From positions 1 to 44,299 of the forward strand of contig NZ_NUZU01000226.1 in NCBI RefSeq assembly GCF_002567005.1: a DNA stretch of 44,299 nucleotides. The letters are read 5' to 3'. Below, piece after piece: positions 8,388-17,545 of the stretch (the stretch's first letter is position 1; the number at the start of each line of letters is the position of its first letter). The stretch is from Bacillus sp. AFS073361 (GTDB taxonomy: Bacteria > Bacillota > Bacilli > Bacillales > Cytobacillaceae). The notes beneath the pieces were generated by a model, which had not been told where the DNA came from, made no database searches, and saw only the letters and a program-made list of their open reading frames with translations. Made by a program: the position numbers and the translations under genes.

Positions 8388-9845
8388 TTATTTTTGCTTG
8401 CTCTTCCAATCGTCAAATTGCTTTTGAATTTCTTTTAGGACCTTGTCAATTCCAGCTTCTTTTAACTTCTTATTATATTTTGGCAAGTACTCTTCTGGAT
8501 CAACAGAACCTGTTGCCAATGCCGGATAGAATTCTTTTGATATATTCGTAATGGATGCAAGCTCAGATCTTACAGGGTCGCTGTTAAAATGGAAACCAAG
8601 GGTTGGCGCAGTTTTGGCAGATTTGTTAAACTCTTCGAATTTAGCCCACTTATCTTTAGGGTCATTTTCATACAAATCCAAAACAAAGAAGTTTCCAAGT
8701 GAATAAGATGGAACATTATAACGATCGATACGTGCTGGAAGGTCTTTAATCGTTCCGTTGTCATTCTTTTCGTAATGTACGCCTTCTATCCCTTTGTCAA
8801 CAAGGTTGCGTAGGTATGGATCTGTGTTAAGCAGTGTCAGGAATTCCATTGCTTTCTCAGGATTCTTAGATGTGGCTGAGATGGCCTGAATGGAACCGGA
8901 TACAGAATCATTAATGGTAATCGGATCTTCCGCCGGAACAGAAACCACATCATACTTAGCCGAGCGAGACCATAATAAATCAGCATATGGCTGAGAATCA
9001 CCCATGCGGACAAACCAGTTTTCTACATCCATTGGCCAGCTGTCTTTACTTGTCGCTGCATCTTCTTTAAGGAATCCAGCCTTATAATATTGATGCATAG
9101 TTTTATAGGTTTTCATAGTTAAATTAGATTCAAATTGATTAATCACATGGTCCCGATCGCCTTCCATCGCAAAGGCAAATGGCATTTCATTATTAAAGAT
9201 ATAATCGTATGGCAGATAGGCTTTGAATGTTGCCATTGGCGTGACGCTAGGTTCATTCTCTTTAATCGTTTGCAGCATCGGTTCAAGGTCTTCCAAGCTT
9301 TTTACTTTGGAAAGATCAAAGTGGTATTTGTCTACAAGGCGTTTATTAAAGGTATAAACCGATTGTCTGGCAGCCTCTTTATTCGTAGGAACGCCATAAA
9401 TTTTTCCATTGACCTTAATTCCTTCTAACAGGGCCGGGTTGAGAGCTGCTTTAAGCTCTTTTCCCTCTTTTTCTAACATACCGTCAATGTCCTTAAAGGC
9501 ACCTTTTTGGGCATTTTGAACGTAAGAGGTCCCATTGGTAAAAATAATATCAAACGGTTCCCCTGAATTGATCATCACCTGTGATTTTTGATCCCAATCT
9601 CCCCAGTCAATTTGCGTCATTTTCACTGTGGCATTGATTTTTTTCTTTGTGTACTTGTTGACTTCTGCAAAAACTTTTTCAGTATCTTTTTGCGGAGTTC
9701 CAATCGTGTACCAATTAATTTCATAAGGCTGTCCATCTTTACCGCCCTTTTCTGATGTGGAACTGTCTTTGCTGGTGCAGGCAGATAGAAGGGTTCCGGC
9801 TGCCAGTAGGGTTGCGAGCATAATGCCTAACTTCTTTTTCTTCAT
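8388..9845 (-). CDS. ABC importer solute-binding lipoprotein (LplA-like, family 1)
   Basis: A 485-residue extracellular sugar-binding lipoprotein. The N-terminus has a basic start, a hydrophobic stretch and the lipobox LSAC, with the lipidated residue Cys23. The rest is a large family-1 extracellular solute-binding protein of the LplA/YtcQ type, which bind oligosaccharides. It lies downstream of the two permeases with 23 bases between them. Given the glycosidases around it, the ligand is probably an N-glycan oligosaccharide freed by the GH85 enzyme, as for NgtS of Streptococcus pneumoniae. That assignment is from context. No ATPase gene is present in the locus. Confidence 0.93.
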   Translation of the reverse strand: MKKKKLGIMLATLLAAGTLLSACTSKDSSTSEKGGKDGQPYEINWYTIGTPQKDTEKVFAEVNKYTKKKINATVKMTQIDWGDWDQKSQVMINSGEPFDIIFTNGTSYVQNAQKGAFKDIDGMLEKEGKELKAALNPALLEGIKVNGKIYGVPTNKEAARQSVYTFNKRLVDKYHFDLSKVKSLEDLEPMLQTIKENEPSVTPMATFKAYLPYDYIFNNEMPFAFAMEGDRDHVINQFESNLTMKTYKTMHQYYKAGFLKEDAATSKDSWPMDVENWFVRMGDSQPYADLLWSRSAKYDVVSVPAEDPITINDSVSGSIQAISATSKNPEKAMEFLTLLNTDPYLRNLVDKGIEGVHYEKNDNGTIKDLPARIDRYNVPSYSLGNFFVLDLYENDPKDKWAKFEEFNKSAKTAPTLGFHFNSDPVRSELASITNISKEFYPALATGSVDPEEYLPKYNKKLKEAGIDKVLKEIQKQFDDWKSKQK

Positions 9846-9868
9846 TCCTCTTCTCCTCTTTCTGTTGA

Positions 9869-10858
9869 TTATTCTTTAACGCCGCCAATCGTCAGTCCGC
9901 TAATAAAGTACTTTTGGAAGAACGGGTACGAGACTGCGATCGGTAAGGTGGCGATTACAACCATAGCCATTTTGGCTGATTCTTGCGGAATCGTATCAAA
10001 TAAACTTGACTGCATGATAGCGACATCCATATTTTTTCTCATAAATTCAAGATTTGCCTCAATTTTCATGAGTAAAGCTTGAAGCGGCACCAGATTAGGA
10101 TTATCAATATAAAGCAAGGCCGTAAACCAGTCATTCCAATAACCCAATGTACTGAACAAGGCAATGGTGGCAATTCCCGGTAAAGAAAGTGGGAAGATGA
10201 TTTGGAAGAAGATTCTCCATTCACTTGCCCCATCGATTCTTGCCGATTCCAAAATCGATTCAGAAACGGATTTTAAGAAAAAGGTTCTCATAATGATAAT
10301 ATAAAACGCATTCATCGCAAGGGGCAGGATCAGTGCCCAAACGGAATTTTTCAAATGCAGGAACTGGGTGACCACGATGTAAGTCGGCACCAGTCCGCCA
10401 CTGAAAAGCATCGTAAAGAATGCGAGAAATGTGAAAAATCTGCGATACTTAAATTGCGGTCTTGAAATCGCGTAGGCATAAAAGGTAATCATGAATACAC
10501 TGATGATGGTACCGACAATGGTAATAAAAATCGTGACACCATAGGAGCGGAAAAAGGACTCCTTCATCCCCCAGAGATAATGATAAGCATCCAAGCTCCA
10601 TTCCTTCGGGATCAATTGAAAACCGTTCCTGACGATACTTTCCTCACTTGTAAACGAAATGATAATGACATAGATAAAAGGAAAGATACACGTAAATGCA
10701 AGAATCCCAAGCAGCACACTAATAATAGCATTTGCGGCTGGATGCATATGTTGAGGGTTCCGATACTTCTTCCTAACAACCTTAGGCTTCCCCTCGTTAA
10801 TTTCTTCTACTGGTTTTGAAACAAGAAGCGTTGATTGGGTTTGTTCTAGTTTTGGCAT
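9869..10858 (-). CDS. ABC importer permease (LplC/YtcP-like)
   Basis: A 329-residue inner-membrane permease with about six transmembrane helices. The N-terminal ~40 residues are hydrophilic and basic and precede the first helix (ANAIISVLLGILAF). The binding-protein-dependent transport motif that contacts the ATPase is seen as ESARIDGASEWRIFFQIIFPLSLPG (in separate pieces, about residues 205-230). It ends in the typical QKYFISGLTIGGVKE. It forms a heterodimer with the permease encoded just upstream, 48 bases away. Confidence 0.95.
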   Translation of the reverse strand: MPKLEQTQSTLLVSKPVEEINEGKPKVVRKKYRNPQHMHPAANAIISVLLGILAFTCIFPFIYVIIISFTSEESIVRNGFQLIPKEWSLDAYHYLWGMKESFFRSYGVTIFITIVGTIISVFMITFYAYAISRPQFKYRRFFTFLAFFTMLFSGGLVPTYIVVTQFLHLKNSVWALILPLAMNAFYIIIMRTFFLKSVSESILESARIDGASEWRIFFQIIFPLSLPGIATIALFSTLGYWNDWFTALLYIDNPNLVPLQALLMKIEANLEFMRKNMDVAIMQSSLFDTIPQESAKMAMVVIATLPIAVSYPFFQKYFISGLTIGGVKE

Positions 10859-10906
10859 ATCAATAGCCGCCGGGCGACTTTTCCTCCCTTCTTAAAGAAA
10901 TGAACA

Positions 10907-11836
10907 TTAAAACAAGGCACTTTCCTCATCCACTTTACGGACAATGTAATTGGTAATGATCACGAGGATAAATCCAACAGCCGATTGGTATAGACCTGCA
11001 GCCGTACTCATGCCGATATCCCCCAGATTCATCAGACCCCGGTATACGAAGGTATCAATGACATTGGTCACCCCATAGAGAGCTCCCGAATCTCTTGGCA
11101 CTTGATAAAACAATCCGAAATCCGAGTTGAAGATCCGCCCAATATTCATGATGGTCAGGATAATCATTAATGGCTTAAGCATTGGCAGGGTAACATGTTT
11201 AATCTGCTTCCATTTTGAAGCGCCATCAATCATCGCTGCCTCGTAATACGTCCGGTCAATCCCGACGATGGAGGCTAAGTAAACGATACTGCCGTAACCA
11301 ACGCCCTTCCACATGCTCATGAATACGAGAATGATTGGCCAATATTTCGATTCGCTATACCACGATATAGGGTCAACATGGAACCAGCCCAGAATATGAT
11401 TTAACAAACCATGTTCCGTACTTAAGAAAGTGAAGACAAAATAACTGCCGATAACCCATGAAATAAAATGCGGGAACAAGATAGAAGTTTGGTAAACCTT
11501 CGACAGCCTCTTATTGATTAACTCACTGAGCAAGACGGCTGTTGCAACCGCCGTTATCAGCCCTAATACGATAAAGACAAGATTGTAGAGGATGGTATTT
11601 CTGGTAATGATCCAGGCATCATTTGTACTGAATAAATATTTGAAGTTGTCAAAGCCAACCCATTCACTATTCATGACGCTGGCAAAAAATCCATCGGGAT
11701 CAATTCGGAACTTTTTAAAGGCCAATACCTGTCCAAACATCGGCAAATACGAAAATAGAAGCAGCCAAATTGTTCCCGGTAACACCATAAGCAGCCAAAC
11801 TCGATTTTTATAGAGATCGCTAAATATCTTTTTCAT
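10907..11836 (-). CDS. ABC importer permease (LplB-like), first gene of importer operon
   Basis: A 309-residue permease with about six transmembrane helices, starting with the hydrophobic WLLMVLPGTIWLLLFSYLPM region typical of LplB/UgpA-type subunits. The EAA loop reads YYEAAMIDGASKWKQIKHVTLPML (in separate pieces, around residues 197-220). A strong ribosome binding site (GGAGGGAGGAG) precedes the ATG. It is the first gene after a ~500-base gap, so it probably begins the operon that runs through the binding protein, two-component system, GH1 and both kinases. Confidence 0.95.
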   Translation of the reverse strand: MKKIFSDLYKNRVWLLMVLPGTIWLLLFSYLPMFGQVLAFKKFRIDPDGFFASVMNSEWVGFDNFKYLFSTNDAWIITRNTILYNLVFIVLGLITAVATAVLLSELINKRLSKVYQTSILFPHFISWVIGSYFVFTFLSTEHGLLNHILGWFHVDPISWYSESKYWPIILVFMSMWKGVGYGSIVYLASIVGIDRTYYEAAMIDGASKWKQIKHVTLPMLKPLMIILTIMNIGRIFNSDFGLFYQVPRDSGALYGVTNVIDTFVYRGLMNLGDIGMSTAAGLYQSAVGFILVIITNYIVRKVDEESALF

Positions 11837-11859
11837 GTTTCTCCTCCCTCCAAGTGTTA

Positions 11860-11909
11860 TGTAAGCACTTCCATACCTTTATTTTATAGGGAAAGGAGAC
11901 CTAATTATA
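11860..11909 (-). promoter_or_regulatory. cre-like box and possible -10 element upstream of importer operon
   Basis: TGTAAGCACTTCCA at 11860-11873 matches the CcpA cre consensus TGWAARCGYTWNCW except for one base of the central CG. A TATAAT hexamer on the minus strand (11904-11909) lies about 70 bases before the first permease start. No good -35 hexamer is visible at 16-18 bases, which fits an activator-dependent promoter. The cre box would lie in the transcribed leader. Confidence 0.5.
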
Positions 11910-11981
11910 GTTGACTAATTTGGGATTAAGTGCAAAAATCTTAGAATTTAGTACAATCAGATGAAAGATCCTGGTAAAAGT

Positions 11982-12185
11982 AAAATAAGCGGAGTTTTTC
12001 CGGTTAAATGCAAAATGGAGCTCGTTTTGGGGGAAATAAGGGAAGGTTTTCCGCTTATGCAATGAAAAATCTCATATTGACACGTTTTTCGAATCAATAG
12101 GCGGAATTTCTCCGGCTATTTAAGCCTTTTTTAATCATAATTACGAATTAAGCGGAATTTTTCCGCCTATTTATCCACTCGGGTG
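11982..12185. repeat. 204-bp dispersed direct repeat, copy 1 (four hairpin modules)
   Basis: This segment is closely similar over its whole length and in the same orientation to 29923-30126. It has four short inverted repeats built on AAGCGGA...TCCGCTT-like arms, at about 11983-12006, 12036-12058, 12096-12120 and 12147-12172. It fills most of the otherwise gene-free interval 11837-12331 between the importer operon and the glycosidase operon. The rest of that interval holds the importer promoter region and the glycosidase terminator. Confidence 0.85.
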
Positions 12186-12249
12186 ATTAACCTGATTCCA
12201 AACCAATCGATAAGTGCGGGCGGACCCTCTGATTTCTCAGAAACCTTGA

Positions 12250-12284
12250 TAAATAAAGAAAAGACGTATGCCAATTCATACGTC
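12250..12284 (-). terminator. Terminator of the glycosidase operon
   Basis: On the minus strand an 8-bp perfect stem (GACGTATG with its complement, arms 12277-12284 and 12263-12270) and a 6-base loop are followed by TTTTCTTTATTT. It lies about 48 bases after the stop of the large GH38 gene. Confidence 0.88.
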
Positions 12285-12331
12285 CATTCTTGTGTCTTTT
12301 AATAACGAAGCACCATTAACACAGCCTAATC

Positions 12332-15300
12332 CTATAAAACTCGAAAAGTCTTAATCTCATACGGTTTGATTTCAAACTCAATCGGCGATGCCGATGCCTC
12401 TCCAATAGGTTCTTCCATCAAATTGGTTTCTGCCCATGTGTTGATGCCTGCGAGAATATCCAAAGAAATCTTGCCCCTGCGTCCTTCATATTCATGAAGG
12501 CGGATAATGATTCCGTTGCCATCATAAGCCGGCTTAATCGCATCAATCCAAACATGGTCCGAATCCATTTCGAGGAAGGACTCTTCCTTTGCCCATTTCC
12601 CTTCAGAAGCCACAACAGGATCGTTCAAATCCCACGCTGCTTCCACCGTTTTCGCTTTGCGCCAGTCCCCGATATGCGGGTAAAGCGAATAAACGAACGA
12701 ATGGGTTCCCTGATCTGCTTGTGGATCAGGATGGATGGCTGATTTTAGTAGGGTAATCCGCATGATATGTTCTTTAATGTCGTAGCCATACTTGGAATCG
12801 TTCAGCAGGCTTACCCCATAGTCTGGTTCTGACAGGTCGGCCCACTGATGGCCGACCGTTTCAAATTTAGCCATATCCCAGCTTGTATTCCAATGAGTCG
12901 GGCGCTTCACATTTCCATATTGAATATCATACGTGGCCTCGGTGGCGCGAATATCCACTGGGAAGGCAGCCTTCAGCAGTTTTCTCTTTTCATGCCAGTC
13001 CACCGTTGTTTCAAAATCAATGCGGCGGTCATTTTGATAAAAGACAATCCGCTGGGTGATTTCAGAATGGTGATAGGTCCACTGGGCAAGAATCGTAAAC
13101 GCCAATTCCCCATTTTCCAAGACTTCAAAACTGATTAAATCACGAATTTCTTCCATTTTTTCTTGATAAAAAAGATCGATATCCCAAGCATCATGGGCAA
13201 GAGGCTTATCTTCAAAAATTTGCAAGATATTCCCCTTTTGATTCTCAGCGAGAACCCCACGGCCTGCTTCCTTATCAAAGAGGGACGTCAGTTGACCAAA
13301 TTCATTCCATTCAACCAAGTAATACGGGGTTTCCAATTTCCGGTCCTGATAGTTGAAATTCGAATTCGTTTCCTGAACGGCTGCCGCCGGTTCAAAATAT
13401 AACGTCTTCGCCCCAAAGGATGGAAGGGTGTCAACTTCAATCAGCCAGCCATTAACCCGTTTTTGATGGGTTAAAATTTCTCCCTTGCTGTTTTTCCAAA
13501 CGCCTCCGGCAAAATCAGCAAATTGCTGGACCGCCACATTTTTCTTCCCCTGGTGGTGAGTGGCATTAAAGAGCACGACAGAGCGGTCATCCTTTTCGAT
13601 TCCGTGCTCAATGATACGGGATTCCACGTTTCGAACTAGCTCATGCGCTTCCTTGTATTCTTCTTTGGCATCCTCATACACCTCATGGATGGAGGAGCCG
13701 GGAATAATATCATGGAATTGATTGCGCAAAATGATCTTCCAGCCATTTTTCAGTTCGTCTGTTCCCATCCATTGGCCATTTTCAGAAAGCCATGAAGTAA
13801 GAAATTCAGCCCGTCGGTAGAGGAGCTCCAATTTTCGATTCATCTGCTTCATAAACGCCTGGCTGGTATACGTGCCCCGGTGGTACTCCAGGTACAGCTC
13901 GCCATCCCATTTATGGATATAGCCATCCGATTCAGCCACATTCTCGTGAAGCTTTTCAAAAAATTCTCCGGCTGTCGACGTTTTTACCTTCGGCATTCCT
14001 GGGAGCGCATCAAATCTGCGGCGCATTTCAAGCATATGCCGATTAACACCGCCGCCGCCATCACCATATCCATAAGATAGAAGCAAATCTTTCGATAAAT
14101 CCTTATCACGATAACCTTTCCAAGTGCCATTCACCGTTTTCGCGGTAATAAAGCCATTATACGTATAGAACCAAGAGTCCGGAGAATTCCAGGGCTCCGG
14201 CGTCGTAATAAAATGCGTTAAAATCTCGGAACCATCGATTCCTTTCCAGTAAAAGGTATCATGCGGCATCCGATTATACTGATTCCAGCTAATTTTCGTC
14301 GTCATCATGGTTTTAATGCCTGATTTGGTTAAAATCTGCGGCAGCGCCCAGCTGTAGCCGAACACGTCCGGCAGCCATAAATATTCGCAATCGACGTCAA
14401 ACTCTTCTTTAAAAAAGTTCTTCCCGTGCAGGATTTGGCGGACAAGCGATTCGCCGCTCGGAATATTACAGTCCGACTCAAGCCACATCGCGCCGCCGGC
14501 TTCCCATTTACCTTCTGCCACCCGTTCCTTTATTTGAGCGTAAATCTCAGGATAATCCGTTTTGATATAGTCATAGAGCTGAGGCTGTGTTTGCAGAAAT
14601 AAATATTCAGGGAATTGCTTCATTAAATGCAAGACCGTTGAAAAAGAACGAGCAGACTTCTCCCGTGTATTTTTTAACCGCCAAAGCCAGGCCACATCAA
14701 TATGGGTATGGCCGACAGTATGAATGGTGATGTCTGAAGTTTTGGTGAAGGACTGAATCGCCTCCGTCAGACTTTCCTCCGCCGCATAACAGGACTGATA
14801 AAATTCAGGGCTGCCGGGCTCGGTCCAATTAATAAACTGAAGCGCGTCTGAAATCAACTTTTTCAAAACAGTATAGGCGGATTCTGATTCACTTGTTTCC
14901 TTTAATACTTCATACGCGGCTAAAAGGGTGTAATAGAGATGATCTACCCGGCGATCCAGCCAGCCAATCGCGGCCATTTTCAGTTTAAATTCATTTTCTG
15001 TCGGAATTCCTCCACCCTCAAGTCCTGACCAGAGCCTGAAATCCAAACTCATCGGCCCCTTGGCCGTTTCGTCATCGAAGAGCACTTCTTCATGATTGGA
15101 ATCGACCCCCTGATAGGGTTTGCCATTGACAAATAGAAGCGACTCAAAGCCTGAATTATTGCCCCCGCCCGTTTTTCCAAACGAGAATAGACCGACAATC
15201 TGCTGATCGGCATAGGACAAATGAGTATCGATCTCAGCATGAAGCCAAATATAGCGATCGCGGCCTTTCCAGTAGTCGCCGATATTCATCACCTTTTGTT

Positions 15301-15442
15301 CATCATACACAGTAGGTGGATAGGCACCAATCGAACCATCATCCTCCTGGGCGAAAAATGAGTTGATCGCCGTCAAGTCCCGGTACCGGTAACCCTCTAA
15401 CTCCCTGATGCGCTCTTCAAATTTTCTTTCTGTTAAGAACAT
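12332..15442 (-). CDS. GH38 alpha-mannosidase, large (Ams1/class II-like)
   Basis: A 1036-residue zinc-dependent retaining alpha-mannosidase with no signal peptide, so cytoplasmic. About 235 residues of N-terminal domain precede the catalytic barrel. This starts at VGHTHIDVAWLW (zinc ligands His247 and Asp249) and carries the nucleophile in LPDVFGYS (Asp359). The three-helix and C-terminal beta domains follow. The length and the N-terminal extension match the vacuolar Ams1-like branch, which trims alpha-1,2, alpha-1,3 or alpha-1,6 mannose with broad specificity. It is the last gene of the operon, 25 bases after GH20. Its sequence is clearly different from the other GH38 here, so the two probably divide linkages between them. 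Confidence 0.96.
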   Translation of the reverse strand: MFLTERKFEERIRELEGYRYRDLTAINSFFAQEDDGSIGAYPPTVYDEQKVMNIGDYWKGRDRYIWLHAEIDTHLSYADQQIVGLFSFGKTGGGNNSGFESLLFVNGKPYQGVDSNHEEVLFDDETAKGPMSLDFRLWSGLEGGGIPTENEFKLKMAAIGWLDRRVDHLYYTLLAAYEVLKETSESESAYTVLKKLISDALQFINWTEPGSPEFYQSCYAAEESLTEAIQSFTKTSDITIHTVGHTHIDVAWLWRLKNTREKSARSFSTVLHLMKQFPEYLFLQTQPQLYDYIKTDYPEIYAQIKERVAEGKWEAGGAMWLESDCNIPSGESLVRQILHGKNFFKEEFDVDCEYLWLPDVFGYSWALPQILTKSGIKTMMTTKISWNQYNRMPHDTFYWKGIDGSEILTHFITTPEPWNSPDSWFYTYNGFITAKTVNGTWKGYRDKDLSKDLLLSYGYGDGGGGVNRHMLEMRRRFDALPGMPKVKTSTAGEFFEKLHENVAESDGYIHKWDGELYLEYHRGTYTSQAFMKQMNRKLELLYRRAEFLTSWLSENGQWMGTDELKNGWKIILRNQFHDIIPGSSIHEVYEDAKEEYKEAHELVRNVESRIIEHGIEKDDRSVVLFNATHHQGKKNVAVQQFADFAGGVWKNSKGEILTHQKRVNGWLIEVDTLPSFGAKTLYFEPAAAVQETNSNFNYQDRKLETPYYLVEWNEFGQLTSLFDKEAGRGVLAENQKGNILQIFEDKPLAHDAWDIDLFYQEKMEEIRDLISFEVLENGELAFTILAQWTYHHSEITQRIVFYQNDRRIDFETTVDWHEKRKLLKAAFPVDIRATEATYDIQYGNVKRPTHWNTSWDMAKFETVGHQWADLSEPDYGVSLLNDSKYGYDIKEHIMRITLLKSAIHPDPQADQGTHSFVYSLYPHIGDWRKAKTVEAAWDLNDPVVASEGKWAKEESFLEMDSDHVWIDAIKPAYDGNGIIIRLHEYEGRRGKISLDILAGINTWAETNLMEEPIGEASASPIEFEIKPYEIKTFRVL

Positions 15443-15467
15443 GCTTTCACCTCGTTATCACTAGTTT

Positions 15468-17348
15468 TTATAATGAAAAGTTGCCAGCCGTGACGATCCG
15501 ATGGTAGACATTACCGCCTACTAGCCCCTCCACGATTTCCCATGGCCCATCATGGCGCAGCCGTTTTTCTTCCAATTCCTCGATCCGGGGAATCCTTCCC
15601 TCAAGCCACTCCTGAATCCGGTATTTGACAGAATCCATCCGGGTCATCACACCGCCATAACGAATATCGATTACTTCCCAGCCAAATGGCTTATACGCTG
15701 AAAACCAAATATCTCGGTGCTTTTGCCTTAATAGATCCACATTCACTTGGATTCGATCCACAATCATAAGAATGGATTTCATTTGTTCAAAATCGTTGTT
15801 CTGATACGCTGCTAGGATCTTGAGGCCGATTTCCGCTTTGTCAGCCAGCACCCTCGCTAGCTGTTCATAAAAATCAAACAGAGCTTCCCAAGCTGGATTT
15901 TCTCGTTTGGCTTTTTCAAGCACGGGTACCAGCTGCTGATAGTGCTCCCCTAAAGAAAGGCCGCGGACATTCTCGTCATATAAACCTATTAAACTATCTT
16001 GGTATAAGAGGACTTTCGACGTCATCGAGGTATTCATGTTATCTTCCATGACACCCGGTGTTTCATCCAATAATTTCAAATTCATAAAATCGGCAAAATG
16101 CCCCTCACCGCAAAATTCAAAACGCTCGGCCACCTTTTCAATAGACACGTCCTTTTGGTAAGTGTGCTCGGCAAATAATTGCAAGATCGGGTAGGCTGTT
16201 GCAAACGGCGTTTCGGCCCCGTTATCCCCCCACAATGTGACAAAGATTTCGCCGATCCCTTCCTGTTTACAGGCGGCCAGTCCCGCCACCGTGGTCGCAA
16301 TCGCCTTGCCATAGTTCGGCACCAGTCCATTCCATGTCCAAGCCCCGCCGGCAAAAATCGGCGTGGAGCCGAGCAGCTTATGATGTTGAAAATCTCGTTC
16401 ATATACTTCTTGTTCTTTCCGGTAATAGTTCCAATAAACAAGCTCAACATCCGGAATCCCTTCAAGAATTTCTTGGCGGATGCGGCCGTTTTCATCCTTA
16501 TAAGGGCTGTTTTCGGCAAACAGCGGGAAGTACATATCGCTCCAAATCATCGGTTTCAGACCGAGCTTATCGGTAATGGAGACCACCTTTTGGAGATGCC
16601 GGTTCATAAGTTCAATATGGTTTTCATAGCCATGCTTCTCCAAATATTTTCCTAGGCCCAGCTGAAACGTCTCGTCCATCCCAATATGAATCCGTTTGGT
16701 TCGAAATGGCCCGGAAGCCGCTTTTAGACAGCTCTCTAAAAACTCATACGTTTGGGGCTCATCCACGAGTAAGATATCATCGGTGTCTCTGATCGTTGCG
16801 GCATAGTTCCATTTCAGAGCTTCCCGCAAGTGGCCCAAGGTTTGAATGCAAGGGATCATGTCAATCCCGAGCTTTTCGGCATATTCATCACAGGCCCGCA
16901 GCTCCTCAAATGTATATCTTCCACGCATATATCCAAAATAAGGATATTCCTTCACCTCGTACGTATCCTCCGTATAAAGCATGAGGGTGTCTAATCCCAT
17001 GACGGCCATGTGCTGGAGAAGCTTCTCTACGTCAGCAACGGTAGGAACCGCATTTCTTGACGCATCCAGCATCACGCCGCTCATGTTGAACTGGGGATTC
17101 TCGGTGATATCGAATTCATTGTTTTTTTGAAAATTCTCCAGCCACAAGCCAAGCGCCCGGAAAAAATGAATCGGCTTTTCGAATGAAATTTCTCCGTGGC
17201 CGTTTTTATTCACAACCCTTAACGGTCCTTGCTGATGTTTGACTTGTATTGGGTATCCATCAGTAGAAAGTTGAATCTTTAATCGTTTAGAAACAAGCTC
17301 GAGACCATCCGTGACCGCAGATATGTCCCCCTTGAGGTACAGTTCCAC
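15468..17348 (-). CDS. GH20 beta-N-acetylhexosaminidase (GH20C-like)
   Basis: A 626-residue protein without signal peptide. A small alpha/beta domain occupies about residues 1-80. The TIM-barrel starts at FNMSGVMLDASRN and contains the catalytic Asp-Glu pair in RIHIGMDET (Asp225, Glu226), as needed for substrate-assisted hydrolysis of terminal GlcNAc or GalNAc. It resembles the cytoplasmic exo-hexosaminidases of the pneumococcal GH20C type rather than secreted chitobiases. In this pathway it would remove GlcNAc from imported, partly trimmed antennae. The upstream gap to the YesL-like gene (about 197 bases) is unusually large within the operon and holds a 21-bp repeat array. Confidence 0.88.
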   Translation of the reverse strand: MELYLKGDISAVTDGLELVSKRLKIQLSTDGYPIQVKHQQGPLRVVNKNGHGEISFEKPIHFFRALGLWLENFQKNNEFDITENPQFNMSGVMLDASRNAVPTVADVEKLLQHMAVMGLDTLMLYTEDTYEVKEYPYFGYMRGRYTFEELRACDEYAEKLGIDMIPCIQTLGHLREALKWNYAATIRDTDDILLVDEPQTYEFLESCLKAASGPFRTKRIHIGMDETFQLGLGKYLEKHGYENHIELMNRHLQKVVSITDKLGLKPMIWSDMYFPLFAENSPYKDENGRIRQEILEGIPDVELVYWNYYRKEQEVYERDFQHHKLLGSTPIFAGGAWTWNGLVPNYGKAIATTVAGLAACKQEGIGEIFVTLWGDNGAETPFATAYPILQLFAEHTYQKDVSIEKVAERFEFCGEGHFADFMNLKLLDETPGVMEDNMNTSMTSKVLLYQDSLIGLYDENVRGLSLGEHYQQLVPVLEKAKRENPAWEALFDFYEQLARVLADKAEIGLKILAAYQNNDFEQMKSILMIVDRIQVNVDLLRQKHRDIWFSAYKPFGWEVIDIRYGGVMTRMDSVKYRIQEWLEGRIPRIEELEEKRLRHDGPWEIVEGLVGGNVYHRIVTAGNFSL

Positions 17349-17423
17349 TTGTATTTCCCCTTTTTTCTTTGTTTTTAACTACAAACTGCGAAATAAAAGC
17401 ACCAGAAAAACTAGTTTGATAGA

Positions 17424-17520
17424 TTTATCGGCGAATATTTATGTTTTATCGGCGAATTTTTGGATTTTATCAGCGAATCCGGCGCTTTTATCAGCGAATT
17501 TCACACGTTTATCAGCGAAT
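17424..17520. repeat. Five-unit 21-bp periodic repeat, core TTTATC(A/G)GCGAAT
   Basis: Five copies of a 13-base core start at 17424, 17445, 17466, 17487 and 17508, exactly 21 bases apart, with unrelated 8-base spacers. The first two copies carry TTTATCGGCGAAT and the last three TTTATCAGCGAAT. The array lies inside the glycosidase operon, between the YesL-like and GH20 genes, so it would be transcribed as ATTCGC(T/C)GATAAA units. It is too short in its core to be a CRISPR. Confidence 0.95.
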
Positions 17521-17545
17521 CGGAAATCGCCGCGGCCATTTACCT

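Noticed and set aside
17424..17520. CRISPR array
   Set aside because: The conserved core is 13 bases and the spacers 8 bases, far below CRISPR sizes, and no cas genes are present.
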